DNA of 64,000 nt from Mycolicibacter longobardus (GTDB lineage Bacteria; Actinomycetota; Actinomycetes; Mycobacteriales; Mycobacteriaceae). A model generated the notes under the pieces. It saw only the letters and a list, made by a program, of their open reading frames with translations, searched no databases and was not told where the DNA came from. The DNA is taken from assembly GCF_002102265.1 (NCBI RefSeq), contig NZ_LQPG01000011.1, forward strand, positions 222,568 through 286,567, given 5' to 3'. Every line of letters starts with the position of its first letter. Position 1 is the first letter of the stretch. This document shows positions 16,317 through 26,256 of the stretch, piece by piece. The position numbers and the translations under genes are program-made.

Positions 16317-17663
16317 GTGACCGCTTTCCCCGATCCCGCCGACGACGCAGTGGGCGAGGTGGTCGAACTCGTCAGCACCCTCATCCGTTTCGACACCTCC
16401 AACACCGGCGAACCCGACACCACCAAGGGCGAGGCCGAGTGCGCCCGCTGGGTGGCCGCCCAGCTCGAGGAAGCCGGCTACGAGACCGAATACGTCGAGT
16501 CCGGCGCGCCCGGGCGCGGCAACGTCTTCACCCGGCTTCGGGGCAGTGATCCGTCCCGCGGGGCGCTGCTGATCCACGGTCACCTCGACGTGGTGCCCGC
16601 TGAGGCCAACGACTGGAGCGTGCACCCGTTCTCCGGTGCGATCGAGGACGGCTACGTCTGGGGCCGCGGTGCGGTCGATATGAAGGACATGGTCGGGATG
16701 ATGATCGCGGTGGCCAGGAGCCTGGCCCGGGCCGGCATCACCCCGCCGCGTGATCTGGTGTTCGCGTTCGTGGCCGACGAGGAGGCCGGCGGCAAGTACG
16801 GCGCGCACTGGCTCGTCGAGAACCGGCCGGATCTGTTCGCCGGTGTCACCGAGGCGATCGGGGAGGTCGGCGGATTCTCACTGACGGTGCCGCGGCGCGA
16901 CGGTGGCGAGCGCCGGCTCTACCTGATCGAGACCGCGGAGAAGGGGCTGTGCTGGATGCGGCTGCGGGCCCACGGCCGGGCCGGGCACGGGTCGATGATC
17001 AACGACGACAACGCCGTCACTACGCTGGCCGAGGTCGTGGCACGACTGGGCCGGCACCGCTTCCCGCTGGTGCTCACCGAGGCCGTGGCGCAGTTCCTGG
17101 CCGCGGTCAGCGAGGAGACCGGGCTCACCATCGATGTCGACTCCCCGGACCTGGAGGGGATGATCGAGAAGCTGGGGCCCATGGCTCGCATCCTCAACGC
17201 CACCCTGCGCGACACCGCAACCCCGACCATGCTGCAGGCCGGTTACAAGGCCAACGTGATCCCGGCGACGGCCGAGGCCGTGCTGGACTGCCGGGTGCTG
17301 CCCGGGCGCCAGGCCGCGTTCGAGGCCGAGATCGACGAGCTGATCGGCCCGGACGTGACCCGGGAATGGGTCACCAACCTGCCGCCGGTCGAGACCACCT
17401 TCGACGGCGACCTGGTCGAGGCGATGAACGCCGCGCTGCTGGCCTGTGACCCGGACGCCCGGACCGTTCCCTACATGCTGTCCGGCGGGACGGATGCAAA
17501 AGCGTTCTCCGAGTTGGGTATTCGATGCTTCGGGTTCGCTCCGCTGCGCCTGCCGCCGGACCTCGACTTCTCCGCGCTGTTCCACGGCGTCGATGAGCGG
17601 GTCCCGGTCGACGCGCTGACGTTCGGTACCCGCGTGCTGCACCACTTCCTGACACACTGTTGA
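16317..17663 (+). CDS. M20-family metallopeptidase (DapE/ArgE/ACY1 type)
   Basis: This 448-aa di-zinc peptidase has the first metal His in [11 protein letters not shown] near residue 86, the bridging Asp in GRGAVDMKD near 120, the catalytic Glu pair in FVADEEAGG near 154, and a dimerisation domain in the middle (around GRAGHGSM). A late SGGTDAKAF and LFHGVDERV supply the last His. It corresponds to Rv2141c (called dapE2 by similarity). The true substrate, an acylamino acid or dipeptide, is unknown. GTG start without a good SD at normal distance, so it may be leaderless. It follows the tRNA and lies 20 nt before the PEBP gene. Confidence 0.87.
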   Translation: MTAFPDPADDAVGEVVELVSTLIRFDTSNTGEPDTTKGEAECARWVAAQLEEAGYETEYVESGAPGRGNVFTRLRGSDPSRGALLIHGHLDVVPAEANDWSVHPFSGAIEDGYVWGRGAVDMKDMVGMMIAVARSLARAGITPPRDLVFAFVADEEAGGKYGAHWLVENRPDLFAGVTEAIGEVGGFSLTVPRRDGGERRLYLIETAEKGLCWMRLRAHGRAGHGSMINDDNAVTTLAEVVARLGRHRFPLVLTEAVAQFLAAVSEETGLTIDVDSPDLEGMIEKLGPMARILNATLRDTATPTMLQAGYKANVIPATAEAVLDCRVLPGRQAAFEAEIDELIGPDVTREWVTNLPPVETTFDGDLVEAMNAALLACDPDARTVPYMLSGGTDAKAFSELGIRCFGFAPLRLPPDLDFSALFHGVDERVPVDALTFGTRVLHHFLTHC

Positions 17664-17683
17664 CCACAACGAGAGGACCAGGC

Positions 17684-18214
17684 ATGACCACAGCTCCCGA
17701 TCCCTACGCCGCGCTGCCCAAGCTGCCGACGTTCACGCTGACGTCGTCGTCGCTGACCGACGGCCAGCCGCTGGCCAACGCCCAGGTGAGCGGAATCATG
17801 GGTGCCGGGGGCCAGGACGCCAGCCCGCAGCTGAGCTGGTCGGGCTTCCCGGAGGAGACCCGCAGCTTCGCGGTCACCGTCTATGACCCGGATGCGCCCA
17901 CCGCGTCGGGGTTCTGGCACTGGGCGGTGGCCGATCTGCCGGCCACCTGCACCGAACTGCCGGAGGGTGTCGGTGACGGCAGCCTGCTGCCCGGCGATGC
18001 GCTGACGCTGGTCAACGACGCCGGGATGCGCCGCTACGTCGGCGCCGCGCCGCCGGCTGGGCACGGCCCGCACCGGTACTACGTCGCGGTACACGCCGTC
18101 GACGTCGAGAAACTGGACCTGGCCGAGGATGCCAGCCCGGCCTACCTCGGCTTCAACCTGTTCATGCACGGGATCGCCCGCGCGGTGATCATCGGCACCT
18201 ACGAGCAGCAGTAA
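17684..18214 (+). CDS. PEBP family (YbhB/YbcL-type) protein
   Basis: Starting at the ATG 17684 behind GAGAGGA, the product is 176 aa, the same length as I recall for Rv2140c. It shows the phosphatidylethanolamine-binding fold: [27 protein letters not shown], the ligand-site segment WHWAVADLP, and [19 protein letters not shown]. The family binds phospholipid head groups or small anions; a precise bacterial role is not established. It is probably co-transcribed with the upstream peptidase gene. A strong hairpin lies just after the stop. Confidence 0.9.
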   Translation: MTTAPDPYAALPKLPTFTLTSSSLTDGQPLANAQVSGIMGAGGQDASPQLSWSGFPEETRSFAVTVYDPDAPTASGFWHWAVADLPATCTELPEGVGDGSLLPGDALTLVNDAGMRRYVGAAPPAGHGPHRYYVAVHAVDVEKLDLAEDASPAYLGFNLFMHGIARAVIIGTYEQQ

Positions 18215-18224
18215 GGTCCCCCGC

Positions 18225-18282
18225 CGAGCAGACACAAAATCGCATGATCCCGTGTCGCGGGACGCGATTCTGTGTCTGCTCG
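18225..18282. terminator. bidirectional hairpin between convergent genes
   Basis: Arms of 19 nt (18225-18243 and 18264-18282; CGAGCAGACACAAAATCGC against GCGATTCTGTGTCTGCTCG) pair with a single mismatch around a 20-nt loop. The loop holds a further CCCG/CGGG pairing. It sits between the convergent PEBP and pyrD genes. There is no U-tract, as is usual in mycobacteria. The arm resembles a sequence that recurs between genes in mycobacterial genomes. Confidence 0.7.
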
Positions 18283-18292
18283 CGCCAAGTGG

Positions 18293-19360
18293 CTAACGCG
18301 CGGCCGAACCGACCGCTTCGGACAGCGACGCGAATCCGCCGGCGCGCAGCCGCGCGGCCAGGCCGTCGTGGATGTCCCTGGCCCACAACCCGCCGCCGTA
18401 GATGAACCCGGTGTAGCCCTGCAGCAGCGATGCGCCGGCGGTGATGCGCTCCCAGGCGTCGTCGGCGGTCTCGATCCCGCCGACGCTGATCAGGACCAGC
18501 CGGTCACCGACCCGGGCGTAGAGCCGCCGCAGCACTTCCAGCGCCCGGCGGGCGACCGGAGGGCCGGAGATCCCGCCGGGCCCTAGTGCTTCCACCCCCG
18601 GGGTGGCCAGCCCGTCGCGGGACACCGTGGTGTTGGTGGCCACGATGCCGGCCAGGTCCAACTCCACACACAGGTCGGCGATGGCGTCCAGGTCGGTGTC
18701 GGCCAGATCCGGCGCGATCTTCACCAGCACCGGTTTGGTGGTCTCTGCGCGCACCGCCGCCAGGATGGGCCGAAGCGCCTCGATGGCCTGGAGATCGCGC
18801 AGGCCCGGGGTGTTCGGCGAGCTGACGTTGACCACAAGGTAGTCGGCCAGCGGGGCGAGCAGCCGGGCGCTGGCGCGGTAGTCGGAGACCGCTTCCTCGG
18901 GTGGGGTGGTCTTGGTTTTGCCGATGTTGACCCCGATCGGCACGTCGGCGTGATGCCGGGCCAACTGTGTCGCCAGCGCGCCGGCCCCGTGATTGTTGAA
19001 CCCCATCCGGTTGAGCAGGGCGCGGTCGGCCGGCAGCCGGAAAAGTCGCGGTGCGGGGTTGCCGGGCTGCGGTGCCGCCGTTACGGTGCCCACCTCGGCG
19101 TAACCGAAACCCAGTGCGCCCCAAGCGTTCAGCCCGACGCCGTCCTTGTCGAACCCGGCGGCCAGCCCAAGCGGGCCGGGAAAGCGCACCCCGAAAACCG
19201 TGCTGGCCAGCAGCGGGTCGTGCGGCCCCAGCCGGCGCTGCAGCGCCCGGCGTGCCGGCGCCGGCGCGGTGGCTCCGCGTAGCGCAGCGAACACGAACGT
19301 GTGGATGCGTTCCGGTGGCACCAGAAACAAGGCGCGGCGCAGCACGCCGTAGAAACCCAT
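18293..19360 (-). CDS. pyrD: dihydroorotate dehydrogenase (quinone), class 2
   Basis: This 355-aa FMN enzyme of pyrimidine synthesis converts dihydroorotate to orotate using membrane quinone. The N-terminal helical extension ([18 protein letters not shown]) is the class 2 membrane-association segment. Class signatures are [15 protein letters not shown], the FMN-binding [12 protein letters not shown] with the catalytic Ser region, KIAPDL and [16 protein letters not shown]. It corresponds to Rv2139. ATG at 19360. The small DUF5703-type gene and lppL lie directly upstream, so they are probably in one operon. Confidence 0.96.
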   Translation of the reverse strand: MGFYGVLRRALFLVPPERIHTFVFAALRGATAPAPARRALQRRLGPHDPLLASTVFGVRFPGPLGLAAGFDKDGVGLNAWGALGFGYAEVGTVTAAPQPGNPAPRLFRLPADRALLNRMGFNNHGAGALATQLARHHADVPIGVNIGKTKTTPPEEAVSDYRASARLLAPLADYLVVNVSSPNTPGLRDLQAIEALRPILAAVRAETTKPVLVKIAPDLADTDLDAIADLCVELDLAGIVATNTTVSRDGLATPGVEALGPGGISGPPVARRALEVLRRLYARVGDRLVLISVGGIETADDAWERITAGASLLQGYTGFIYGGGLWARDIHDGLAARLRAGGFASLSEAVGSAAR

Positions 19361-19364
19361 TCGC

Positions 19365-19631
19365 CTACAGCCCCGGTTGGTCGACGCAGCGGTTCCCGCT
19401 GACGGCGTTCAATGGGGATTTCTTGCGGCGCAACAACACCCGCCTGCTCCCGTCGGTGTACAACCGCACTCGGGTCAGCTCCCAACCTCGGTATTCGGCT
19501 TCGATGGACAACCGGGTCGAGGCCCCGATGCGGGTGACCTCCGGCGGCAGCCGCAGCGGAATCCATTCGTAGTCATCGGACAGTTCGGTGTCCCAGCCGG
19601 CCGGCAGTCGCCCGTGCCGCAGCGCGGTCAA
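19365..19631 (-). CDS. small conserved actinobacterial protein (DUF5703-like)
   Basis: An 88-aa soluble protein. Most of it is one conserved beta-rich block: [19 protein letters not shown], then [19 protein letters not shown] and [13 protein letters not shown]. The start is TTG at 19631, overlapping the lppL stop as TTGA, with pyrD 4 nt downstream, so it is embedded in that operon. I associate the pattern with DUF5703 from memory. No function is known. The 18 residues after RRKK look unconserved. Confidence 0.68.
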   Translation of the reverse strand: MTALRHGRLPAGWDTELSDDYEWIPLRLPPEVTRIGASTRLSIEAEYRGWELTRVRLYTDGSRRVLLRRKKSPLNAVSGNRCVDQPGL

Positions 19632-20665
19632 CGTGGCCTCGCCGCATGCTCGATCACCTGCACCCCGCCTCCGGCGCCTGAGACCACGTACAACGTGTCC
19701 GAGGTGTCATCGAAAACCAGGGTGTTGGGCTGCTGCACGGTCGGATATCGAACCTTCTCCACGGGGATTCCGGTGGTCAGATCGTATCCGACCACGGTGT
19801 TCGTCGCGGTTTGCGACACCCAGGCGAACGCGTTCGAGCCGGCCACCCCGTAGGGGGAGTGCGGCACCGGGTAGGCCTGCCGCAGCATCAGCGGGTCCGT
19901 TCCGTACACCAGCAGCAGACCCCCGCGGGTGTCCGCCGCGAGCACCGGCCCCCCCGGATCCGCTGCCAGCGTGGTGGCGCCCTGGCCCGCCCGCAGGGCG
20001 TACTGCGGCTTGCCGTCGGCGCCGATGGTGGTCACCGACGTCTGACCGCGATCCAGCACCACGGCGGTGTCGCCCTGCGTCACGATCTGATCGACTCTGG
20101 CGAAGATCTTCACCCGTCGGGCGATTCGCTCACCGTCGGGCCCCAGGGTGTAGACCGCACCGTCGGAGCTGCCCAACACCATGGTGCCGTCGCCGCGCCG
20201 GCCGATCGCGGTGAAGTCCACATCGGCGGCGTCGTCGACGTCGATCCGGTCGATCCGCCGCGCGGCAAGGTCGACCGCGAAGTAGCCGCCGCGGCCGGAC
20301 AGGTAGGCGACGCCCCGGTTGTCGCCGGTCAGCGCGGTCGCCGGACCCGGCAACGTCAGGGCCGCGGCAGCGCGCCCGGGGGCACCGGCCAGGTTGACCG
20401 TCGCCGGAGCCTGCGCGTCGGGTCCGGGGTTCAGGACCGCCAGCAGCCCGGTGGCGGTGTCGAACACCGCGCCGGTGGACACCCCGGCCAGTGGCCGCAC
20501 CGTGCCGGCCGGGTGCTGCGCGGCGGCGGGGGAGACGGCGGGCTCGGCGGGCGGGATCGTCGGCGGCGGCGCGGTGATGGGATTGGACGAGCACGCCGTG
20601 AGCAGCAGCAGCGGTAGCAGCAGCCCTCGAACGGGCCGGCGGGTGGAGCGCTTCAGCACGGGCAA
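19628..20665 (-). CDS. lppL: lipoprotein LppL, beta-propeller-like
   Basis: A 345-aa lipoprotein with a basic N-region (LKRSTRRPVRG), a hydrophobic core LLLPLLLL and lipobox LTAC, giving a lipidated Cys at about residue 25. The mature part has a Pro/Ala-rich linker, then repeated beta-strand blades (GVAYLSGRGGYFAVDL, GTMVLGSSDGAVYTLGPDG, TLVFDDTSDTLYVVSGAGGG) consistent with a YncE/SMP-30-like propeller. It corresponds to Rv2138. The first start is TTG at 20665; GTG at 20659 has a better-placed GGAAG. Its function is unknown. Confidence 0.83.
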   Translation of the reverse strand: MPVLKRSTRRPVRGLLLPLLLLTACSSNPITAPPPTIPPAEPAVSPAAAQHPAGTVRPLAGVSTGAVFDTATGLLAVLNPGPDAQAPATVNLAGAPGRAAAALTLPGPATALTGDNRGVAYLSGRGGYFAVDLAARRIDRIDVDDAADVDFTAIGRRGDGTMVLGSSDGAVYTLGPDGERIARRVKIFARVDQIVTQGDTAVVLDRGQTSVTTIGADGKPQYALRAGQGATTLAADPGGPVLAADTRGGLLLVYGTDPLMLRQAYPVPHSPYGVAGSNAFAWVSQTATNTVVGYDLTTGIPVEKVRYPTVQQPNTLVFDDTSDTLYVVSGAGGGVQVIEHAARPR

Positions 20666-20786
20666 CTCTTCCAGCTCTGGTCGATACGCGGGCGGTACAG
20701 GGCGAACACGATTCTAAGGAAGGCGATCAGGCCCAGACCGCATGTCCGGCGTAACGATAAGTTTGCTTAGGTGTAATCTCGCGGCC

Positions 20787-21080
20787 ATGACTGTCGCCGA
20801 GGACTGGCAACTGGCATGTTCGGAGTTCTTCCTCGAGGAGATCTGGACCGGCGCGTTCGCGAGCGGGTTCGGGGAGGTCGGTGACGGCCGCAGTTTCTCC
20901 TTCCATATCGAGCACCAGACGCTGGTGGTCGACATCTACCGGCCCCGGCTGGACTGCCCCGTCCCGCACGACGAAGACGTGGTGGCCACCGCGAGCCGGC
21001 GGCTGGTCGGCATCGACGTCGCCGACGAGCGCAGCCTGGCCGCCGCCGTTCGTGACGTGGTATCCGGTCTGACCCGCTGA
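20787..21080 (+). CDS. conserved small acidic protein (Rv2137c-like)
   Basis: A 97-aa soluble acidic protein. It begins MTVAEDWQLACSEFFLEEIW and contains SFSFHIEHQTLVVDIYRP and a C-terminal helix. No catalytic motif or known domain is evident. It is divergent from lppL across a 121-nt promoter-sized gap and lies upstream of uppP, the same place as Rv2137c. An upstream in-frame ATG at 20742 would add 15 residues, but the ATG at 20787 gives the conserved-looking start. Confidence 0.65.
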   Translation: MTVAEDWQLACSEFFLEEIWTGAFASGFGEVGDGRSFSFHIEHQTLVVDIYRPRLDCPVPHDEDVVATASRRLVGIDVADERSLAAAVRDVVSGLTR

Positions 21081-21140
21081 CACCCGCCCGGTACGGTCGT
21101 CCTCGTGTCTGAGGTCGTGTCGGTACTCGAGGCTGCTGTG

Positions 21141-21995
21141 ATGTCGTGGCCACAGGTCGTTGTCCTGGCGATTGTCCAGGGCCTGACCGAATTTCTGCCG
21201 GTGTCCTCCTCGGGACACCTGGCGCTGGTGTCGCGGCTGTTCTTCGACGGCGACGCCGGAGCCTCCTTCACCGCGGTGACCCAACTCGGCACCGAAGTCG
21301 CCGTACTGGTCTATTTCGCCAAGGACATCGCGCGCATCGCCACGGCCTGGCTGTCCGGGGTGGCCTCGGCGCTGACCAAGACGCCGCTTGCCGCCGACCG
21401 CCAGGTCGACTACCGGATGGGCTGGTACGTGATCATCGGCACCATCCCGATCTGCGTGCTGGGCCTGCTGTTCAAAGACGAGATCCGGTCCGGGGTCCGC
21501 AACCTATGGGTGGTGGCCACCGCGCTGGTGGTGTTCTCGGTGGTGATCGCCGCCGCCGAATACCTCGGCAGGCAGGCCCGGCACGCCAAGCAGCTGACCT
21601 GGCGCGACGCCGTCCTGGTGGGCTCGGCGCAAACGCTTGCACTGGTGCCCGGCGTGTCCCGGTCCGGTGCGACCATCAGCGCCGGGCTGTTCCTCGGCCT
21701 GGACCGGGAACTGGCCGCCCGCTTCGGCTTCCTGCTGGCGATCCCGGCGGTGTTCGCCTCCGGGCTGTTCTCGCTGCCCGACGCGTTTCACCCCGAGGGC
21801 GCGGGCATGAGCGCCAGCGGGCCGCAACTGCTGGTGGCCACCCTGATCGCCTTCGTGGTGGGCTGGGCCGCGGTGGCCTGGTTCTTGCGGTTCCTGGTGT
21901 CTCACAGCATGTACTGGTTCGTCGGGTACCGGATGGTCGTCGGCACCACCATCCTGATCCTGCTGGCCACCGGCGCGTTGGTGGCCCAGCCATGA
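21141..21995 (+). CDS. uppP: undecaprenyl-diphosphatase UppP (BacA family)
   Basis: This integral membrane phosphatase recycles undecaprenyl (in mycobacteria, decaprenyl) pyrophosphate to the monophosphate carrier for peptidoglycan and arabinogalactan synthesis. Signatures are [19 protein letters not shown] (first conserved box), and [18 protein letters not shown] (second box with the catalytic Arg/Ser). Seven or more hydrophobic helices follow. I take ATG 21141 (284 aa) with GAGG upstream; a GTG at 21105 would add 12 residues with no SD. The stop overlaps the phosphatase start as ATGA. It corresponds to Rv2136c. Confidence 0.94.
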   Translation: MSWPQVVVLAIVQGLTEFLPVSSSGHLALVSRLFFDGDAGASFTAVTQLGTEVAVLVYFAKDIARIATAWLSGVASALTKTPLAADRQVDYRMGWYVIIGTIPICVLGLLFKDEIRSGVRNLWVVATALVVFSVVIAAAEYLGRQARHAKQLTWRDAVLVGSAQTLALVPGVSRSGATISAGLFLGLDRELAARFGFLLAIPAVFASGLFSLPDAFHPEGAGMSASGPQLLVATLIAFVVGWAAVAWFLRFLVSHSMYWFVGYRMVVGTTILILLATGALVAQP

Positions 21996-22678
21996 CCGTC
22001 ATCCTGCTGCGGCACGGCCGGTCCACCTCGAACACCTCCGGGGTGCTGGCCGGGCGGACGGCCGGTGTCGAGCTCGACGCGCTGGGCCGCGAGCAGGCTG
22101 TGCAGGTCGTCGACCGGTTCGCCGGCCTGCCGATCAAGGCGCTGGTGCGCTCACCGCTGCTGCGCTGCCGCAGCACCGTCGAACCGCTGGCCGCCGCGCT
22201 GGGGCTCGAACCGGTCGTCGACGACCGGCTCGCCGAGGTCGACTACGGAACCTGGACCGGGCGCAAGATCACCGAACTCACCCAAGAAGCGCTGTGGCGG
22301 GTGGTGCAGGCCCAGCCCAGCGCGGCGATCTTCCCCGACGGCGAAGGTTTGGCGCAGGTGCAGGCCCGGGCGGTCACCGCCGTCCGCGATCACGACCGGC
22401 AGCTGGCCGAGCAGCACGGCTCCGACGTGCTGTGGGTGGCGTGTACCCACGGCGACGTCATCAAGGCCGTCATCGCCGATGCGCTCGGGGTCCACCTGGA
22501 TGGTTTTCAGCGGATCACCGCCGACCCGGCCTCGGCGAGTGTGATCCGCTACACGCAGTTGCGCCCGTTCGTCATCCACCTCAACCACACCGGAGCGTCT
22601 TTGGGTGCCGCGGTGAAGGATTCGCCGCCCGACGTCGGTCGGGAAGGCGACGCCATAGTCGGCGGTTCCACCACCTAG
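21992..22678 (+). CDS. histidine phosphatase (phosphoglycerate mutase family, MSMEG_4193 type)
   Basis: A 228-aa member with the phospho-accepting LLRHGRST at residues 5-12 and the second catalytic His in [19 protein letters not shown] supplies the phosphate-binding Arg, and [10 protein letters not shown] carries the acid/base region. It corresponds to Rv2135c, reported as an acid phosphatase. It is coupled to uppP by a 4-nt overlap, so a role in prenyl-phosphate or envelope phosphate turnover is possible but unproven. Confidence 0.87.
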   Translation: MTVILLRHGRSTSNTSGVLAGRTAGVELDALGREQAVQVVDRFAGLPIKALVRSPLLRCRSTVEPLAAALGLEPVVDDRLAEVDYGTWTGRKITELTQEALWRVVQAQPSAAIFPDGEGLAQVQARAVTAVRDHDRQLAEQHGSDVLWVACTHGDVIKAVIADALGVHLDGFQRITADPASASVIRYTQLRPFVIHLNHTGASLGAAVKDSPPDVGREGDAIVGGSTT

Positions 22679-22729
22679 TCCACCTCAGATGCCGGCGTGC
22701 GCCTCGACTGCCGGTATTTTGGAGATGCC

Positions 22730-23323
22730 ATGTCCCGAGCCATCCACGTCTTTCGCACTCCCGACCGCTTCGTGGCCGGGACCGTCGGCCAACCCGGAAA
22801 TCGGACCTTCTACCTGCAGGCGGTCCATGACGAGCGGGTGGTCTCGGTGGTGCTGGAAAAGCAGCAGGTCGCGGTGCTGGCCGAGCGGATCGGTGCGCTG
22901 CTGTTGGAGGTCAACCGCAGATTCGGCACCCCGGTGCCGCCGGAGCCCACCGAGATCGAGGACCTGAATCCGCTGGTCACACCGGTGGATGCGGAGTTCC
23001 GGGTCGGGACCATGGGATTGGGCTGGGACTCCGAGGCGCAGACGGTGGTGGTCGAACTGCTCGCGGTCAGCGACACAGAGTTCGACGCCTCGGTGGTGCT
23101 CGACGACACCGAGGACGGCCCGGACGCGGTGCGTGTCTTCCTGACACCGGAGTCGGCGCGCCAGTTCGCCACCCGATCCAACCGGGTCATCTCGGCGGGA
23201 CGTCCGCCGTGCCCGCTGTGCGACGAGCCGCTGGACCCGGCCGGCCACATCTGCGTCCGCACCAACGGCTATCGCCGGGGCGCCTTCGGGCCCGACGATG
23301 AGCCCGATGACTCCGACGTCTGA
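22730..23323 (+). CDS. DUF3090 family protein
   Basis: A 197-aa protein with the family's start (SRAIHVFRTPDRFVAGTVG), FYLQAVHD, EKQQVAVLAERIGALLLEV and a C-terminal Cys cluster CPLCDEPLDPAGHIC that looks like a zinc knuckle. It corresponds to Rv2134c. It is always paired in actinobacteria with the SCO1664-type gene that follows; here the two overlap by 26 nt. Biochemical function is unknown. Confidence 0.88.
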   Translation: MSRAIHVFRTPDRFVAGTVGQPGNRTFYLQAVHDERVVSVVLEKQQVAVLAERIGALLLEVNRRFGTPVPPEPTEIEDLNPLVTPVDAEFRVGTMGLGWDSEAQTVVVELLAVSDTEFDASVVLDDTEDGPDAVRVFLTPESARQFATRSNRVISAGRPPCPLCDEPLDPAGHICVRTNGYRRGAFGPDDEPDDSDV

Positions 23324-24125
23324 CGACCGGGAGGCGTTGCGCTCCGGGGAGCTGGAGATCCTGGGCCGAATCCGCTCGGCGAGCAACGCCACCTTCCTGT
23401 GCGAGGCGACGCTGGGGGAGCACCGCGTCCACTGCGTCTACAAACCGGTAGCCGGCGAGCAGCCGCTCTGGGATTTCCCCGACGGCACCCTGGCCGGCCG
23501 TGAGCTCGGCGCCCATCTGATCTCGGCTGAGTTGGGTTGGAACCTGGTGCCCTACACCATCATTCGCGACGGTCCCGCCGGCCCCGGCATGGTCCAACGG
23601 TGGGTGGAGCAACCCAGCGACACCGACGACGAGCCCCCCGGAACCGGCCTGGTCGACGTGGTGCCGGCCGACCAGGTTCCCCCCGGCTACCTGCCGGTGC
23701 TGCGGGCCTACGGCCACACCGGCGACCCGGTCACCCTGGTACACGCCGACGACGTGCGGTTGCGCCGCATCGCGGTGTTCGACGTGGTGATCAACAACGC
23801 CGACCGCAAGGGCGGGCACATTCTGTGCGGCACCGACGGCCGCGTGTACGGCGTGGACCACGGTGTGAGCCTGCACACGCAGGACAAGCTGCGCACCGTG
23901 CTGTGGGGTTGGGCGGACAGGCCCCTGCAGGAGATGGCCGACGAGACGCTGCCGGCGCTGTCTGGGCTGCTGGTCGCGCTGGACGGCCCGCTGGCAGGGG
24001 CGCTGGGGCCGCACCTGACCTCCGCCGAGATCGTCGCCTTGCGGCGGCGGGTGGAAGACCTGCTGGAACACCCGGTGATGCCCGGCCCGAACCGCCATCG
24101 CCCGATACCCTGGCCGGCGTTCTGA
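23298..24125 (+). CDS. SCO1664-family (PI3K/HipA-like kinase fold) protein
   Basis: A 275-aa protein with kinase-like pieces: [21 protein letters not shown] (phosphate-binding Lys and loop), [16 protein letters not shown] (catalytic-loop N-x-D) and [10 protein letters not shown] (metal-binding DH). It corresponds to Rv2133c. ATG 23298 overlaps DUF3090; ATG 23307 is an alternative. The conserved pairing with DUF3090 and its place between a phosphatase and mshC suggest a shared pathway, but no substrate is established. Confidence 0.83.
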   Translation: MSPMTPTSDDREALRSGELEILGRIRSASNATFLCEATLGEHRVHCVYKPVAGEQPLWDFPDGTLAGRELGAHLISAELGWNLVPYTIIRDGPAGPGMVQRWVEQPSDTDDEPPGTGLVDVVPADQVPPGYLPVLRAYGHTGDPVTLVHADDVRLRRIAVFDVVINNADRKGGHILCGTDGRVYGVDHGVSLHTQDKLRTVLWGWADRPLQEMADETLPALSGLLVALDGPLAGALGPHLTSAEIVALRRRVEDLLEHPVMPGPNRHRPIPWPAF

Positions 24126-24172
24126 CCGGCTCGGGACGGTCCACGCAACCGGGGTCGGGGATACTGCCAGAC

Positions 24173-24958
24173 GTGACGCTGACCGACGCGGCGCTGGCCG
24201 CCGAACTGGCAGTCGAGGCCGGAAAGCTCTTGTTGGCGGTGCGTGACGAGGTGGGTTTCGCTCATCCATGGCACCTCGGCGACGCCGGTGACGGGCGGGC
24301 CAACCAGTTGATCATCCGCAGGCTCAGGGACGCGCGCCCCGGTGATGCGGTGCTCAGCGAGGAATCTCCCGACGATCTGTCCCGGTTGCGGTCCGATCGG
24401 GTCTGGATCGTCGACCCGCTCGACGGCACCCGTGAGTTCACCACGCCGGGACGTGACGATTGGGCGGTGCATATCGCGCTGTGGCAGCGCCGGGGCGCGG
24501 ACGGTTCCGGCGCCATCACCGACGCCGCGGTATCACTGCCGGCCTATGACAACAGAAGCAACGTCGTATTCCGCTCCGACACGGTTACCCAGAACGTCCC
24601 GTCGACCCAGGCTCCGCGGCCCATTCGGGTCGCGGTCAGCGCTTCCCGGATGCCCGCGGTGGTGCGCCTTATTCGGGAGGTGGTGCCGGTCGAGCCGGTG
24701 CTGATGGGCTCGGCGGGTGCCAAGGCGATGGCCGTGGTGCGCGGCGAGGTGGACGCCTACCTGCACGCCGGTGGTCAGTGGGAGTGGGATTCGGCTGCCC
24801 CGGCCGGTGTGGTGCTGGCGGCCGGCCTGCATGCATCCCGGCTCGACGGGTCACCGCTGCGCTACAACCGACCCGACCCGTACCTGCCCGATCTGCTGAT
24901 GTGCCGGCCCGAGGTGGCGCCGACGTTGCTGGACGCGGTGCGGCGGACAGTGCTCTAA
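24173..24958 (+). CDS. cysQ: 3'-phosphoadenosine 5'-phosphate phosphatase CysQ (IMPase family)
   Basis: A 261-aa Mg/Li-type phosphatase with metal ligands EES near residue 62, the DPLDGT motif ([12 protein letters not shown]) near 82-92 and the late WDSAAP motif near 211. These define the inositol-monophosphatase/CysQ superfamily. The Rv2131c counterpart removes the 3'-phosphate of PAP(S) and also hydrolyses FBP or inositol phosphates. GTG start. It precedes mshC by 24 nt, linking sulfur assimilation to mycothiol synthesis. Confidence 0.92.
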   Translation: MTLTDAALAAELAVEAGKLLLAVRDEVGFAHPWHLGDAGDGRANQLIIRRLRDARPGDAVLSEESPDDLSRLRSDRVWIVDPLDGTREFTTPGRDDWAVHIALWQRRGADGSGAITDAAVSLPAYDNRSNVVFRSDTVTQNVPSTQAPRPIRVAVSASRMPAVVRLIREVVPVEPVLMGSAGAKAMAVVRGEVDAYLHAGGQWEWDSAAPAGVVLAAGLHASRLDGSPLRYNRPDPYLPDLLMCRPEVAPTLLDAVRRTVL

Positions 24959-24982
24959 CCGCCGGGCCTTAAAGTCGTGGGC

Positions 24983-26227
24983 ATGCAATCGTGGTCCGCG
25001 CCGGCCGTTCCGGTCCTGCCCGGGCGCGGCCCGGCGCTGCGCCTGTATGACACCGCCGACCGCCAGATCCGTCCGGTGGCGCCGGGCCCGACGGCCAGCA
25101 TGTACGTCTGCGGCATCACGCCCTATGACTCCACCCACCTCGGCCACGCCGCCACCTATCTGGTGTTCGACCTGATTCACCGGCTCTGGCTCGATGCGGG
25201 CCATCAGGTGAACTATGTGCAGAACGTCACCGACGTCGATGATCCGCTGTTGGAGCGCGCCGAGCGTGACGGCGTGGACTGGCAGAGCCTGGCGTCCAGC
25301 CAGGTGGAGCTGTTCGGCACGGACATGACCGCGTTGCGGGTGCTGCCGCCGAGCCACTACGTGGCGGCCACCGAGGCCATCGACGAGGTGGTCGAAGTGG
25401 TGGAGAAGATGTTGGCGGCCGGGTCGGCCTACGTCGTCGACCCCTCCTCCTCGGACCACCCGGACATCTACTTCCGGGCCGACACGACCGAGCAATTCGG
25501 TTACGAATCCGGATTCGACCGCGCCACCATGCTGGAACTGTTCGGCGAACGCGGCGGGGACCCGGACCGGCCGGGCAAGGCGGATCCGCTCGATGCCCTG
25601 CTGTGGCGCGCCGCCCGGCCTGGCGAACCCAGCTGGCCCGCGCCGTTCGGGGCCGGCCGGCCGGGCTGGCATGTCGAGTGCGCCGCGATCGCGCTGAGCC
25701 GTATCGGCTCGGGAATCGACATCCAGGGCGGCGGCTCCGATCTGGTCTTCCCGCACCATGAGTTCTCCGCCGCGCATGCCGAATCCCTCACCGGGGAGCG
25801 CCGTTTCGCCCGGCACTACGTGCACGCCGGGATGATCGGCTGGGACGGGCACAAGATGTCCAAGAGCCGCGGCAACCTGGTGCTGGTGTCCAAGCTGCGC
25901 GCCCAGGGCACCGAGCCGGCCGCGATCCGGCTGGGCCTGCTGGCCGGGCACTACCGCAGCGACCGGTTCTGGGACGACGCGACCCTGGCGGCGGCCGACG
26001 CGCGGCTGGAGCGCTGGCGGGCCGCAACCAGCCTGCCCGCGGGACCGGCCGCCGACGACGTCATCGCCCGGGTGCGTCGTTATCTGGCCGATGACCTGGA
26101 CACCGTCAAGGCGCTGGCCGCGTTGGACGGCTGGACAACCGATGCGCTGGAGTACGGCGGCCACGACGCCGCCGCACCGCGGCTGGTGGCCACGGCGGTC
26201 GATGCGCTGCTGGGAGTGGCGCTCTAG
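24983..26227 (+). CDS. mshC: L-cysteine:1D-myo-inositol 2-amino-2-deoxy-alpha-D-glucopyranoside ligase MshC
   Basis: A 414-aa ligase, the length I recall for the M. tuberculosis enzyme. It attaches cysteine to GlcN-Ins in mycothiol synthesis through a cysteinyl-AMP intermediate. It is a paralogue of CysRS: zinc site [13 protein letters not shown] carrying the HIGH-like HLGH, the second metal region [22 protein letters not shown], and HKMSKSRGN as the KMSKS loop. It lacks a CysRS anticodon-binding domain. ATG 24983 matches the family N-terminus MQSW. Confidence 0.97.
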   Translation: MQSWSAPAVPVLPGRGPALRLYDTADRQIRPVAPGPTASMYVCGITPYDSTHLGHAATYLVFDLIHRLWLDAGHQVNYVQNVTDVDDPLLERAERDGVDWQSLASSQVELFGTDMTALRVLPPSHYVAATEAIDEVVEVVEKMLAAGSAYVVDPSSSDHPDIYFRADTTEQFGYESGFDRATMLELFGERGGDPDRPGKADPLDALLWRAARPGEPSWPAPFGAGRPGWHVECAAIALSRIGSGIDIQGGGSDLVFPHHEFSAAHAESLTGERRFARHYVHAGMIGWDGHKMSKSRGNLVLVSKLRAQGTEPAAIRLGLLAGHYRSDRFWDDATLAAADARLERWRAATSLPAGPAADDVIARVRRYLADDLDTVKALAALDGWTTDALEYGGHDAAAPRLVATAVDALLGVAL

Positions 26228-26256
26228 GCAACCCGCGGCGGGAGTAGTTTGAGCAC

